Origin: Streptomyces sp. NBC_01268
GTDB taxonomy: Bacteria > Actinomycetota > Actinomycetes > Streptomycetales > Streptomycetaceae
Reading direction: 5' to 3'
NCBI RefSeq assembly: GCF_036240795.1
Contig: NZ_CP108454.1
Location: 3,968,001 to 4,032,000, forward strand
DNA: 64,000 nucleotides
Each line of letters opens with the position of its first letter. Positions within the stretch are counted from its first letter, which is position 1. Positions 16,899 through 25,181 of this stretch are shown piece by piece. The position numbers and the translations under genes were made by a program. Below the pieces are notes generated by a model. The model was not told where the DNA came from. It ran no database searches and saw nothing but the letters and a program-made list of their open reading frames with translations.

Positions 16899-17330
16899 AT
16901 GAGCCAGAACACCGCATCACCGCGCAGACAGAACTCGGCGAGCAGCGGCGGCTGGGCCGCCGGGGGCACCCTCTTCGCCGGTGTCCTCATGCTGGTCACC
17001 GGCATCATGGACATCTTCCAGGGCATCGCGGGCATCGCCGAGGACGACGTCTACACCCGCGTCGGCGACTACGTCTTCAAGTTCAACCTGACGACGTGGG
17101 GCTGGATCCACCTCATCCTCGGCATCGTCGTCGCCATCGCGGGCTTCGGCATCCTCAAGGGTGCCGAGTGGGGCCGGGTCGCCGGTATCGCGCTCGCCTC
17201 CCTGAACGTCCTCGCCCAGTTCCTGTTCCTGCCCTACCAGCCGTGGTGGGCGCTGTTCTCCATGGCCGTCTCGATCTTCGTGATCTGGGCGCTGGCCACG
17301 GACGACGCCTACGGCGGCGGGCGCCCGTGA
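16899..17330 (+). CDS. Four-helix membrane protein, DUF7144-like
   Basis: A 143-residue membrane protein with a polar N-terminal 20 residues and four hydrophobic segments: GGTLFAGVLMLVTGIMDIFQ, WGWIHLILGIVVAIAGFGIL, VAGIALASLNVLAQFLFL and WALFSMAVSIFVIWALA. The GW...FAGVL start, TTWGWIHLILG, and the FLPYQPWWAL motif are typical of a Streptomyces membrane family I recall as DUF7144; function unknown. The start is ATG 16899 without a clear ribosome-binding site. Its TGA overlaps the GTG of the lipoprotein gene that follows, so the two are translationally coupled. Confidence 0.82.
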   Translation: MSQNTASPRRQNSASSGGWAAGGTLFAGVLMLVTGIMDIFQGIAGIAEDDVYTRVGDYVFKFNLTTWGWIHLILGIVVAIAGFGILKGAEWGRVAGIALASLNVLAQFLFLPYQPWWALFSMAVSIFVIWALATDDAYGGGRP

Positions 17331-17764
17331 CCCGGGTGCGCGCCACGGCGGGCGCGGTCGCGCTGCTGCTCGGTCTCTCCCTCGCCGCCACCGGCTGCGA
17401 CCAGGCCAAGGACGCGGCCGGCGGCATCGTCTCCTCCGCCACGGCGGCGGCCGCGTCCGCCGCCCAGGAGAAGATGGACGAGATCAAGGACGGGGTGAAC
17501 GCGACCGGCGACGTCAAGGCGGGACCGACGTCGACGGACGGGGACCGGACGGTCGCCGAGATCACCGCGACCAACCCGAAGGACAAGACGGCCGACTACA
17601 CGGTCTGGGTCAACTTCCGCGACTCCGACGGCAATCTCCTCGACGCCGTCGTCCTGAACATCGACGGCGTCGAGGCCGGCACGTCCACGTCCGGCACGGC
17701 CCGCAGCAACCGGACCCTCTCGGGCGAGACCAAGGCCGAGATCCAGCAGGCCGTACGGCACTGA
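17327..17764 (+). CDS. Putative lipoprotein, small
   Basis: A 145-residue exported lipoprotein: an Arg-containing start (VTRVRATAG), a hydrophobic segment and the lipobox LAATGC, so Cys23-24 should be lipidated and anchored outside the membrane. A helical Ala/Lys-rich linker (about residues 25-60) leads to a compact domain with TVAEITATNPKDKTADYTVW and FRDSDGNLLDAV, the look of an immunoglobulin-like FxLYD-type domain. GTG 17327 overlaps the upstream stop as GTGA. Coupling to the four-helix membrane protein suggests the two act together at the membrane. Function unknown. Confidence 0.8.
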   Translation: MTRVRATAGAVALLLGLSLAATGCDQAKDAAGGIVSSATAAAASAAQEKMDEIKDGVNATGDVKAGPTSTDGDRTVAEITATNPKDKTADYTVWVNFRDSDGNLLDAVVLNIDGVEAGTSTSGTARSNRTLSGETKAEIQQAVRH

Positions 17765-17800
17765 GAAGGCGCCGGGACGGCACGGGGACCGCACGGCGAC

Positions 17801-17855
17801 GGCACGGGCGGCTGCCCGGGCGGCACCCCTGCCGCCCGGGCAGCCGCTCCGTGCC
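17801..17855 (+). terminator. Strong terminator after the lipoprotein gene
   Basis: Perfect 16-base arms CGGCTGCCCGGGCGGC (17809-17824) and GCCGCCCGGGCAGCCG (17831-17846) with a six-base loop; GGCACGG and CCGTGCC extend the stem outward. One of the strongest hairpins in the window. Confidence 0.85.
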
Positions 17856-17897
17856 GCTCGACCTGCGCGGCGGACGCCGATCGGCCACGCTGAAGTC

Positions 17898-18134
17898 ATG
17901 GACAACGACGAGATCCTCGAGAACATCGGCACCCTCGTCGAGGAGGAACGCGCCCTTCGCCTGCGCACCGGGGGCCTCCTGGACGAGGAGCGCTCCCGCC
18001 TCGCCGAGCTGGAGCTCCGCCTGGACCAGTGCTGGGACCTGCTGCGGCAGCGCCGCGCGAAGGCCGAGTACGGCGAGGACCCGGACACCGCCGCCGTCCG
18101 CCCCGCGGCGGAGGTCGAGGGCTACCGCAGCTGA
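17898..18134 (+). CDS. DUF2630 family protein
   Basis: A 78-residue, highly charged helical protein: DEILENIGTLVEEERALR, then ERSRLAELELRLDQCWDLLR, then a polar C-terminal tail. This matches DUF2630, a small actinobacterial family with no established function. The LDQCWDLLRQRRA stretch is its most conserved part. The start is ATG 17898; only a weak TGAAG precedes it. It lies alone between a strong terminator and the FUSC-type gene. Confidence 0.88.
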   Translation: MDNDEILENIGTLVEEERALRLRTGGLLDEERSRLAELELRLDQCWDLLRQRRAKAEYGEDPDTAAVRPAAEVEGYRS

Positions 18135-18183
18135 CCCGGGGGGCCGTTCCTCCGGACGCCCCCCTTCGTCCTAATTTGGAGGC

Positions 18184-20163
18184 ATGGCGAAACCCGCACG
18201 GCCCACCCCACCCGCCCGGAGCGCTGCGGCCGCCCGGCTCACCCCGCCCTCCTGGCTCACCGCGGGACTCCGCCCGCAGTCCACCCCCGTGCCGTGGGCC
18301 GCCGTGCTGCGCGCGTCGGTCGCGCTCTCCGTGCCGCTGGCCGTCGGACTCGCCGCGGGACAGCCCGCGTACGGGGCGCTGGTGTCCATGGGCGCGCTCT
18401 CCGGGGTCATCGGCGACACCGCCGACGCGTACCGCATGCGGATCTTCAACATCGCCGTCCCGCAGCTCTTCGGCGCCCTCGGCGTCACCCTCGGCACGCT
18501 CGTCTTCGGACAGGGCTGGCTCGCCGTCATCGTCCTCACCCTCGTCGCGCTCGTCTCCGGGATGATCTCCTCGATCGGCGCCGTCGCCTCCGTCTCCGGG
18601 CTGCTGCTGCTCCTCAACGCCGTCGTCGGCGCCGGCCTGCCGATGCCCGACCCCTGGTGGAAGGCGCCGCTGCTGCTGACCCTGGGCGGCGTCGTGGTCC
18701 TCGTCCTCACCCTGCTCGGCTGGCCGCTGCGCGGCGGCACGCCCGAACGGACGGCGGTCGCCGGGACCTACCGGGCCGTCGCCGGGCTCTTCGACGCCGC
18801 CGGCACCGACACGTACGACGAACGGCGGCAGGCCGTCACCGCCTCCCTCAACCAGTCCTACGACCTGCTGCTCGCCCGCCGCGCCCGCCAGCACGGCCGG
18901 GCGCCGAGCCTGGCCCGGCTGCTCTCCCAGCTCAACGCGGTCGTCCCGCTCCTGGAGGCCGCGCCCGCCGTGCACCTCGCCGTGCGGCGCTTCCACCGGC
19001 CGCTGCCCCCGGAGGTCCCGGCCGCCGTGCGCGCGCTCGCCGACGCGGTCGAGCGGGGCCGCACCGGAGCGCCCGAGCTCGCGCTGCCGGAGGCCCGGCG
19101 CCCCTCCGAGAAGGCCGTCGACGCGGCCCTGCGCTACGCGGCGACCGTCGTCCACGAGGCGGAACCGAACCCGTACAACATCGACGACCGGCTGGGGCGG
19201 CCCGCCGCGCTCCGCGTCCGGGTGCGCCGCACCGCCCGCGCGGTGCTGTTCTCCGAGGCGTCCTGGCGGTACGGGCTGCGGCTCGCCCTGTGCATCGGGC
19301 TCTCCCAGGCGCTGGTCTCGCTGATCCCGGTACCCCGCTCGTACTGGATCGCCCTCACCGTCACCTTCGTCCTCAAACCCGACTTCGGCTCGGTCTTCTC
19401 GCGGGCCGTGCTGCGCGCCCTCGGCACCGCCGCCGGGCTGCTGGTCGCCGCGCCGCTGCTCGCGGCGGTGCCGCGCGGCTGGTGGGACGTGCCGGTGATG
19501 ATGCTGCTCGCCGCGCTGATCCCCGCGTTCTCGGCGAAGGGGTACGCCTTCCAGACCGCGGCCATCACCCCGGTCATCCTGCTCCTCTCCGACCTCCTCA
19601 ACCACCAGGGCTTCGACCTCGTGCTGCCCCGGCTCTACGACTCGCTGATCGGCTGCGGGATCGCCCTGGTCGCCGGATACCTGCTGTGGCCCGAGTCCTG
19701 GCACACCCGGGTCGCGGACCGGCTCGCGGACGCCGTCTCCGACACCGCCGGGTACGTGTCGCTGGCCTTCTGCCCGCCCACCGGGGACGACCCGGCCCGC
19801 CGGCACCGGGCCCGCCGCGCGCTGTACCGGGACATGTCGGCGGTCCGCTCCGAGTTCCAGCGGGCCCTGACCGAACCGCCGCCCGCCGGGGACCTCGCCG
19901 CCGCCTGGTGGCCCCTGGCGATCGCCGTGGAGCGGATCGTGGACGCCACCACCGCCGCCCGGATCCGCGTGGACCACGGCGCGCCCCCGCCCGAACCGGC
20001 CGAGGTCGCCGCCGTGGAGGGCCAGTTGCGGGAGCTCGCCGAGGGGCTGCGGTCCAGCCGGGTCCTGGTGGAGGTCCGCGCCGACCTCGGCGGCGACGAG
20101 GAAGGGGTCCTGGACCCGCTGCGACAGGAGGTGCGGGCAGCCCGCGCCATCGCCTCGCCGTAG
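18184..20163 (+). CDS. FUSC family membrane protein
   Basis: A 659-residue integral membrane protein of the aromatic-acid exporter / fusaric-acid-resistance-like group. The architecture is two membrane domains, about residues 35-190 and 360-520, each with about six helices, separated by a soluble helical region and followed by a cytoplasmic C-terminus of about 140 residues. VPRSYWIALTVTFVLKPDFGSVFSRA in the second domain is the conserved FUSC motif. Expected role is efflux of small organic acids or related amphipathic compounds, but the substrate cannot be inferred. ATG 18184 follows GGAGG very closely; a CTAATT element 9-14 bases upstream would allow a nearly leaderless transcript. Confidence 0.88.
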   Translation: MAKPARPTPPARSAAAARLTPPSWLTAGLRPQSTPVPWAAVLRASVALSVPLAVGLAAGQPAYGALVSMGALSGVIGDTADAYRMRIFNIAVPQLFGALGVTLGTLVFGQGWLAVIVLTLVALVSGMISSIGAVASVSGLLLLLNAVVGAGLPMPDPWWKAPLLLTLGGVVVLVLTLLGWPLRGGTPERTAVAGTYRAVAGLFDAAGTDTYDERRQAVTASLNQSYDLLLARRARQHGRAPSLARLLSQLNAVVPLLEAAPAVHLAVRRFHRPLPPEVPAAVRALADAVERGRTGAPELALPEARRPSEKAVDAALRYAATVVHEAEPNPYNIDDRLGRPAALRVRVRRTARAVLFSEASWRYGLRLALCIGLSQALVSLIPVPRSYWIALTVTFVLKPDFGSVFSRAVLRALGTAAGLLVAAPLLAAVPRGWWDVPVMMLLAALIPAFSAKGYAFQTAAITPVILLLSDLLNHQGFDLVLPRLYDSLIGCGIALVAGYLLWPESWHTRVADRLADAVSDTAGYVSLAFCPPTGDDPARRHRARRALYRDMSAVRSEFQRALTEPPPAGDLAAAWWPLAIAVERIVDATTAARIRVDHGAPPPEPAEVAAVEGQLRELAEGLRSSRVLVEVRADLGGDEEGVLDPLRQEVRAARAIASP

Positions 20164-20392
20164 CCGCCGCCTTGGGGACGGCAGAGGTTCAAACCTCACC
20201 AATAGGGCGTACGGAAGCCCTTACCGGCGGTTGCGGAACGGAACCCTCCCACTGCCGTTACCGGAATCCACGTGTACGACTACGATGCGCTCGACTCACC
20301 GTGATCCGCGCCACCGTCCCCGGCCACAAGCGTCCTGGTGGCACGGTCACTTGCCTGCGTCCCCCGTCCTTCCCCTCCCCGAGGACACCGCC
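20164..20392. other. Intergenic region before APC permease gene
   Basis: This 229-base gap contains a short palindrome GAGGTTcaAACCTC (20184-20197), which could be a small operator or hairpin, and no gene that I can support. The AT-richer middle part probably carries the permease promoter; GAGGACACCGCC before ATG 20393 supplies the ribosome-binding site. Confidence 0.4.
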
Positions 20393-21868
20393 ATGCGCAC
20401 CACCTCCGGCAGAGGTCTCCAGCCCAATGCCCTCGGCACCTTCGACACCATCGTGATGGCCGTGGCCGGCAGCGCCCCCGCGTACTCGCTCGCCGCCACG
20501 ACCGCCGTCCTCTTCGGCGCGGTGGGCCTCGCCGGGCCCGCGGCGCTGCTCTACTGCGCGATACCGATGCTCGGCATCGTCCTCGCGTACGCCCGGCTCG
20601 GCCGGATCGACGTCAACGCGGGCGCCGGGTACTCCTGGGTGGGCCGCACCCTCCACCCCTTCCTCGGCTTCCTCTCCGGCTGGGCCCTGGTCTTCGCCGC
20701 GACCGTCTTCATGGTCGCCGGATCCCTGCCCGCCGGCTCGCTGACGCTCTCCCTCTTCGCCCCGGAACTCGCCGGGAACACGGCGCTGTCCTGCGCGGTC
20801 GGCGCCGGCTGGTTCCTGATGATGCTGCTCGTCGTCCTCGGTGGCGCACGGCTCACCGTCCACGCCCAACTCCTCATGTCCGGCGTGGAGTTGCTGATCC
20901 TCGTCGCGTTCGTCCTGGGCGCCGTGGCACACCGCGGGCACGCCACCGCCTTCGACTGGTCCTGGTTCGGCCTCGGCCACTTCGACGGCCCGTCCGGCTT
21001 CGCCTCCGGCGCGCTCATCGCCGCCTTCTACTACTGGGGCTGGGACGTCACCAGCAACCTCAGCGAGGAGACCCGCGACAGCCGCCGCACCGCCGGACTC
21101 GCCGCGCTCGTCGGCATCGGCGTGGTCTTCCTGCTGTTCGAGGCGTTCACGGTCTCCGTCAACGTGCTGCTGAGCGACGGGCGGATCGAGAGCGCCGGCG
21201 CCAACGTCCTCGCCGTCCTCGGCGAGGAGATCTGGCCCGGCGCCGGCGGAAAGCTCCTCGTCCTGGCCGTCCTGCTGTCCACGGTCGCGACGTTGGAGAC
21301 CACGCTCATCCAGGTCACCCGCTCGCTGTTCGCGATGGGCCGCGACCGCACCATGCCGGCCGCGCTCGGCACCGTGCACCGGCGCTGGAACACCCCCTGG
21401 GTGGCCATCGTCGCGGTCGGCGCCGCCGCGCTCGTCATGTTCGGGGCGGCGGCCGTCGCCGGCTCCGTGCAGCAGGTCCTCAAGGACGCGGTGAGCGCGA
21501 TCGGACTGCAGATCGCGTTCTACTACGGGCTCGCGGGCATCGCCGCCGTCGTCGCCTACAAGTCGCTGCTGCTCAGCTCCGTACGGGACTTCGTCCTGGG
21601 CGGGGTCTGGCCGCTGCTCGGCTCCGGCTTCATGCTGTGGGCCTTCGTCGAGTCGCTCGGCGAGCTCTCCACGACCGCCCTGACCATCGGCCTCGGCGGC
21701 CTCGCCCTCGGCGTCGTGCCGATGCTCGTGTACTGGGCCAAGGGCAGCGCCTACTACCGCCCCGCCCGCCTCGACGCGGCCCGCGCGCTCGCCGCCGCCG
21801 CGCCCTTCGCCTCACCGGACTCGCCGCGCGCCCGCCGCTCGGACGAGTCGCTCGCCACGGACTTCTGA
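20393..21868 (+). CDS. APC family amino-acid/polyamine permease
   Basis: A 491-residue permease with about 12 membrane helices. The first helix region GTFDTIVMAVAGSAPAYSLAA contains the broken-helix glycine-rich motif of the APC fold, and INxGAGYSWVGRTLHPFLG matches the AGGxY...G region where family members bind the substrate backbone. SEETRDSRRTAGLAAL is the cytoplasmic-loop motif of the amino-acid permeases. Substrate unknown. The chosen start is ATG 20393 after GAGGACACC. A TPR-like hypothetical protein gene follows after 26 bases and is probably co-transcribed. Confidence 0.9.
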   Translation: MRTTSGRGLQPNALGTFDTIVMAVAGSAPAYSLAATTAVLFGAVGLAGPAALLYCAIPMLGIVLAYARLGRIDVNAGAGYSWVGRTLHPFLGFLSGWALVFAATVFMVAGSLPAGSLTLSLFAPELAGNTALSCAVGAGWFLMMLLVVLGGARLTVHAQLLMSGVELLILVAFVLGAVAHRGHATAFDWSWFGLGHFDGPSGFASGALIAAFYYWGWDVTSNLSEETRDSRRTAGLAALVGIGVVFLLFEAFTVSVNVLLSDGRIESAGANVLAVLGEEIWPGAGGKLLVLAVLLSTVATLETTLIQVTRSLFAMGRDRTMPAALGTVHRRWNTPWVAIVAVGAAALVMFGAAAVAGSVQQVLKDAVSAIGLQIAFYYGLAGIAAVVAYKSLLLSSVRDFVLGGVWPLLGSGFMLWAFVESLGELSTTALTIGLGGLALGVVPMLVYWAKGSAYYRPARLDAARALAAAAPFASPDSPRARRSDESLATDF

Positions 21869-21894
21869 CGGCCACTGCCTTCGAGGAGGAACGG

Positions 21895-22884
21895 ATGGCC
21901 GCTCTCCGCAGACCGTCCCGCTCGTCGCGCCCGGCGCGCTTCACACCCGACTTCGACCCGGACCTCGGCGACCGGGCGCTCACCGAGGCCCGCCACGACA
22001 TGGTCATCGGACGCTGGCAGGGCGTCCGGGACCTGCTGCGGGCCACCGGCGACGACTGGCCGCGCCGCACCCACCGGCTGCGGCTCCTGTCGCACGCCGC
22101 CGCGGGCAGCTCCACCGTCGAGGCCTGGCGGGCCGCCGAGCCGGGCTGCCCCGACGCCGCCGTGCTGCGGGCCGCCACCGACGTGGTCCGCGTCTTCGAC
22201 GCCGCCATCGCCGCCGGCCGGGGCGGCGCCGTCGACCGCGGCCGGATCGACGCCGCCGTCGACGCCTGCCGCGCGGCCGCCGAGGCGGCACCCGCCGACC
22301 CGATGCCGTGGGTGTCGCTGCTGTCGGTCGCCCGGCTGTACGAGGGCGGGGTACCGCGCCGCGAACTGCGCCACTGGTTCGACGAGTTGCGGCGCCGCGA
22401 CCCGTACAACACCGAGGGCCACACCCAGGTGCTGCGCTACTGGTCGGCGCGCTGGCACGGCACGCACGGCGCCATGTACGACTTCGCGCGCGACGCGGCG
22501 GGCGTGGCCCCGCCCGGCTCGCCGCTGCCGATCCTGGTGCAGATCGCGCGGGTCGAGGAGTACCGGTACATCGCCGACGGGGCCCTCGGCCGGGGCCCGG
22601 TGCGCGGCTTCGACCAGCACTGGAAGCACGAGCTGGCGGTGACCGAGCTGCGCCGCACGTACGCGCGCTGGATCGGCGGCCGCGAACCGGGCCGCCCGGT
22701 CGCCCCGGAGGAGGTCGCCGACCTCAACTACCTGGCCCACGCGGCGTGCTACGCGGGCCAGGTGGAGGTGGCACGGGAACTGCTCGGACTCCTCGGGACC
22801 CGGGCGGCGTGGGTGCCGTGGGTGTACACCGGGGAGCCCGAGGAGCAGTTCGTACGGTTCCGGGAGGGCCTGGGGGTCGGGTGA
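21895..22884 (+). CDS. Conserved hypothetical protein, helical-repeat type
   Basis: A 329-residue soluble protein, mostly alpha-helical by composition. The stretches LLRATGDDWPRRTHRLRLLS, ACRAAAEAAPADPMPWVSLL and FDELRRRDPYNTEGHTQVLR look like tetratricopeptide-type helix pairs. WSARWHGTHGAMYDFARDAA is a distinctive Trp/His-rich block. No catalytic motif is visible and I cannot assign a function. GGAGGAACGG precedes ATG 21895, and the gap to the permease upstream is 26 bases, so it may affect that transporter. It converges on the PhoX-type gene. Confidence 0.72.
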   Translation: MAALRRPSRSSRPARFTPDFDPDLGDRALTEARHDMVIGRWQGVRDLLRATGDDWPRRTHRLRLLSHAAAGSSTVEAWRAAEPGCPDAAVLRAATDVVRVFDAAIAAGRGGAVDRGRIDAAVDACRAAAEAAPADPMPWVSLLSVARLYEGGVPRRELRHWFDELRRRDPYNTEGHTQVLRYWSARWHGTHGAMYDFARDAAGVAPPGSPLPILVQIARVEEYRYIADGALGRGPVRGFDQHWKHELAVTELRRTYARWIGGREPGRPVAPEEVADLNYLAHAACYAGQVEVARELLGLLGTRAAWVPWVYTGEPEEQFVRFREGLGVG

Positions 22885-22908
22885 CCCCGACGGCCCTCCC
22901 CGGGGGCG

Positions 22909-24969
22909 TCAGACGCCGATGTCACGCCCGTCGGCGCGCCACACCGAGACGACGGCCGGTCGGACGATCCTGCCGGGCCCGTCGGGCCACACGGACGCCG
23001 GCTTCTCGACGGAGGCCCCGTCGATCTCGCCCGGGTGCTGCACGGCGACCAGGACCCGGCGGTCCTGCACGATCGGGCCGCAGGTCTCGGCGCCGGTCGG
23101 GACGGTCAGGAACTGCTTGAGCTCACCGCGCCGCTCACCGTGCGTGGCGACGCCGAATAGGCCGTCGTGGGAGCCGAGCTGGTTGCCGTCGGTGGAGATC
23201 CACAGGTTGCCGTGCGGGTCGAAGGCGACGTTGTCGGGGCAGGAGATCGGCGACACCTTGTCCTTCGGGAAGCCCGCGAAGTAGGTGGCCGGGTCGTTCG
23301 GGTCGCCCGCGACGAGGAACAGGCGCCAGGCGAAGCCGTCCGAGGACGGGTCGTCCCAGTGCTCGGCGAGCTCCAGGATCTGCCCGTGCTTGTTGAGGTT
23401 GCGCGGGTTGGCCTCGTCGGCGCCCGGGTTGGTGCCCTTGCCGCGGTTGGAGTTGTTGGTGAGCGCGACGTAGACCCGGCCGGTGCGCGGGGACGGCTCG
23501 ATGTCCTCGGGGCGGTCCATCTTGGTGGCGCCCACCTTGTCGCCGGCGAGGCGGGTGAAGACGTACACCTCGTCGGCGGTCATGCCGGGCACGTGCGAGA
23601 CGGCGCCGTCCGGGCCCGCGGTGGCCAGCGGGATCCACACGCCGCCGCCGTCGAACTCGCCGTCCGCGGGCAGCTTGCCGCTGCCGTCGATCTCGGCGGC
23701 CGGGCTGTCGCCGGTCAGCTTGGCGACGTACAGCGTGCCCTCGTCGAGCAGGGTGAGGTTGTGCGCGTGCGCGGCCCGCGACCGCCCCTTCTTCATGCGC
23801 TTGCTCGACACGAACTTGTAGAAGTAGTCGAACCGCTCGTCGTCGCCCATGTAGACGACGGGCCGCCCGTCGGCGGTCATCCGCGGCTGCGCGGCCTCGT
23901 GCTTGAAGCGGCCGAGCGCGGTGCGCTTGCGGGGCGTCGACTCCGGGTCGTACGGGTCGAGCTCGACGACCCAGCCGAAGCGGTGCGCCTCGTTGGGCTC
24001 CTGCTTCAGGTCGAAGCGCTTGTCGAACCGCTCCCACTTGCGCTCGCTGGCGCCGGTGCCGATGCCGTAGCGCTTGTCGGTGGCGCTCGACGCGTTGGCG
24101 AAGTACTGGTTGAAGTTCTCCTCGCCGTGCAGGGTGGTGCCCCACGGGGTGGTGCCACCGGAGCAGTTGTTGAGCGTGCCGAGCACCTTGCGCCCGGAGG
24201 GGTCGACGGACGTCCTGACCAGCGCGCTCCCGGCGGCGGGCCCGGTCATCTCGAAGACGCTGGTGGCGGTGAGACGCCGGTTGAGCCGGTGGCGGGTGAC
24301 GGCCGTCAGCTTGCCGGTGCGGTGCTCCTCCTGGACCACGACGACACCGAGGCCGTGCGCGGCCCAGGCGATCTCCACCTGCTCGCGGGTCGGGTTCTCG
24401 GGGTCGTAGCCCCGGAACATCAGGACCTCGTCGGTGTACTCGTGGTTGGCGACCAGCACCTGGCGGTGGTGCTCGTCCGGCAGCGGCAGCAGCGACAGGA
24501 AGTCGTTGTTGTAGCCGAACTGGCCGGCCTGCGCCTTGGCCGTCTGCTTCTCCGGGTCGAAGGCCGGCGTGCCGCGCAGGATGGGCTCGCCCCAGCGGAT
24601 GACCACGTTCTGCTCGTAGCCGGAGGGGACGGTGACCTGGTCGGCGGTGTTCGGCGCGACGGGGGTGAACCGGAGCCCGCGGGCCCCGCCCGCCTGCGGC
24701 TTCGGCTTCGGCCTCGTGTGCGCCTCGGCGGCGGGCGCGTTGCCGACGGCGAGCGCGGTCCCGGCGGCGGAGGCGACGGTCACGACGGCGGCGGCACGCA
24801 TCACCGAACGGCGCGAGAGCGCGCCGGCTATGACGTCGCCGACGTACTCGTTGCCGCTCGTGTTGGGCACCTCCTGGAAGCAGGCGTCGCCACACCGGAA
24901 CCGGCAGGTCATGGCGGAACGCCCGCCTCCATGCGAGTGGTTGCTCAGCATCGGCAGCAGGTTGCGCAC
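22909..24969 (-). CDS. PhoX family (DUF839) Tat-exported phosphatase
   Basis: A 686-residue PhoX-type alkaline phosphatase, a calcium/iron-dependent phosphomonoesterase exported folded by the Tat system. The twin-arginine motif SRRSVM is at residues 52-57, followed by AAAVVTVASAAGTALAVG; the long N-region before it is normal for PhoX. Family stretches include YNNDFLSLLPL, LVANHEYTDEVLM, LNNCSGGTTPWGTTL, RFGWVVELDPYDPES, MTADEVYVFTRLAG and the C-terminal CPDNVAFDPHGNLWISTDGN. GTG 24969 is preceded by GGAGGAAGAC. An 11-base direct repeat typical of PhoP boxes lies about 75 bases upstream, so phosphate control is expected. Confidence 0.9.
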   Translation of the reverse strand: MRNLLPMLSNHSHGGGRSAMTCRFRCGDACFQEVPNTSGNEYVGDVIAGALSRRSVMRAAAVVTVASAAGTALAVGNAPAAEAHTRPKPKPQAGGARGLRFTPVAPNTADQVTVPSGYEQNVVIRWGEPILRGTPAFDPEKQTAKAQAGQFGYNNDFLSLLPLPDEHHRQVLVANHEYTDEVLMFRGYDPENPTREQVEIAWAAHGLGVVVVQEEHRTGKLTAVTRHRLNRRLTATSVFEMTGPAAGSALVRTSVDPSGRKVLGTLNNCSGGTTPWGTTLHGEENFNQYFANASSATDKRYGIGTGASERKWERFDKRFDLKQEPNEAHRFGWVVELDPYDPESTPRKRTALGRFKHEAAQPRMTADGRPVVYMGDDERFDYFYKFVSSKRMKKGRSRAAHAHNLTLLDEGTLYVAKLTGDSPAAEIDGSGKLPADGEFDGGGVWIPLATAGPDGAVSHVPGMTADEVYVFTRLAGDKVGATKMDRPEDIEPSPRTGRVYVALTNNSNRGKGTNPGADEANPRNLNKHGQILELAEHWDDPSSDGFAWRLFLVAGDPNDPATYFAGFPKDKVSPISCPDNVAFDPHGNLWISTDGNQLGSHDGLFGVATHGERRGELKQFLTVPTGAETCGPIVQDRRVLVAVQHPGEIDGASVEKPASVWPDGPGRIVRPAVVSVWRADGRDIGV

Positions 24970-25040
24970 GTCTTCCTCCGGGGTGTCGATCGTCGTCCGG
25001 CCGTGACGTTATGTGTGCACATCTGCACAGCGGAGGCGAC

Positions 25041-25062
25041 GGAGTGAACGCCGGATGAATGC
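25041..25062 (-). promoter_or_regulatory. PHO box (PhoP direct repeats) upstream of phoX-type gene
   Basis: On the minus strand the sequence GCATTCATCCG GCGTTCACTCCG gives two 11-base repeats, each with TTCA, in exact 11-base register. That matches the Streptomyces PhoP-box repeat GTTCACC-type units. CATAACGT further downstream (about 25008-25015) could be the -10 region. Confidence 0.72.
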
Positions 25063-25181
25063 ACGGCGACCGGGGGAGCCCGGGTCGTAGGGCCGGGCGG
25101 GCGTGGCCGCTAACCTTACGTGTCCGCCCTGGCCAGGGATGAAGGACGCATAACGCCCAACTCATGCGAAGGGGTTCGCCC

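Noticed and set aside
20184..20197. GAGGTTCAAACCTC looked like a tRNA T-arm
   Set aside because: No acceptor, D or anticodon arm can be drawn around it; it is only a short palindrome.
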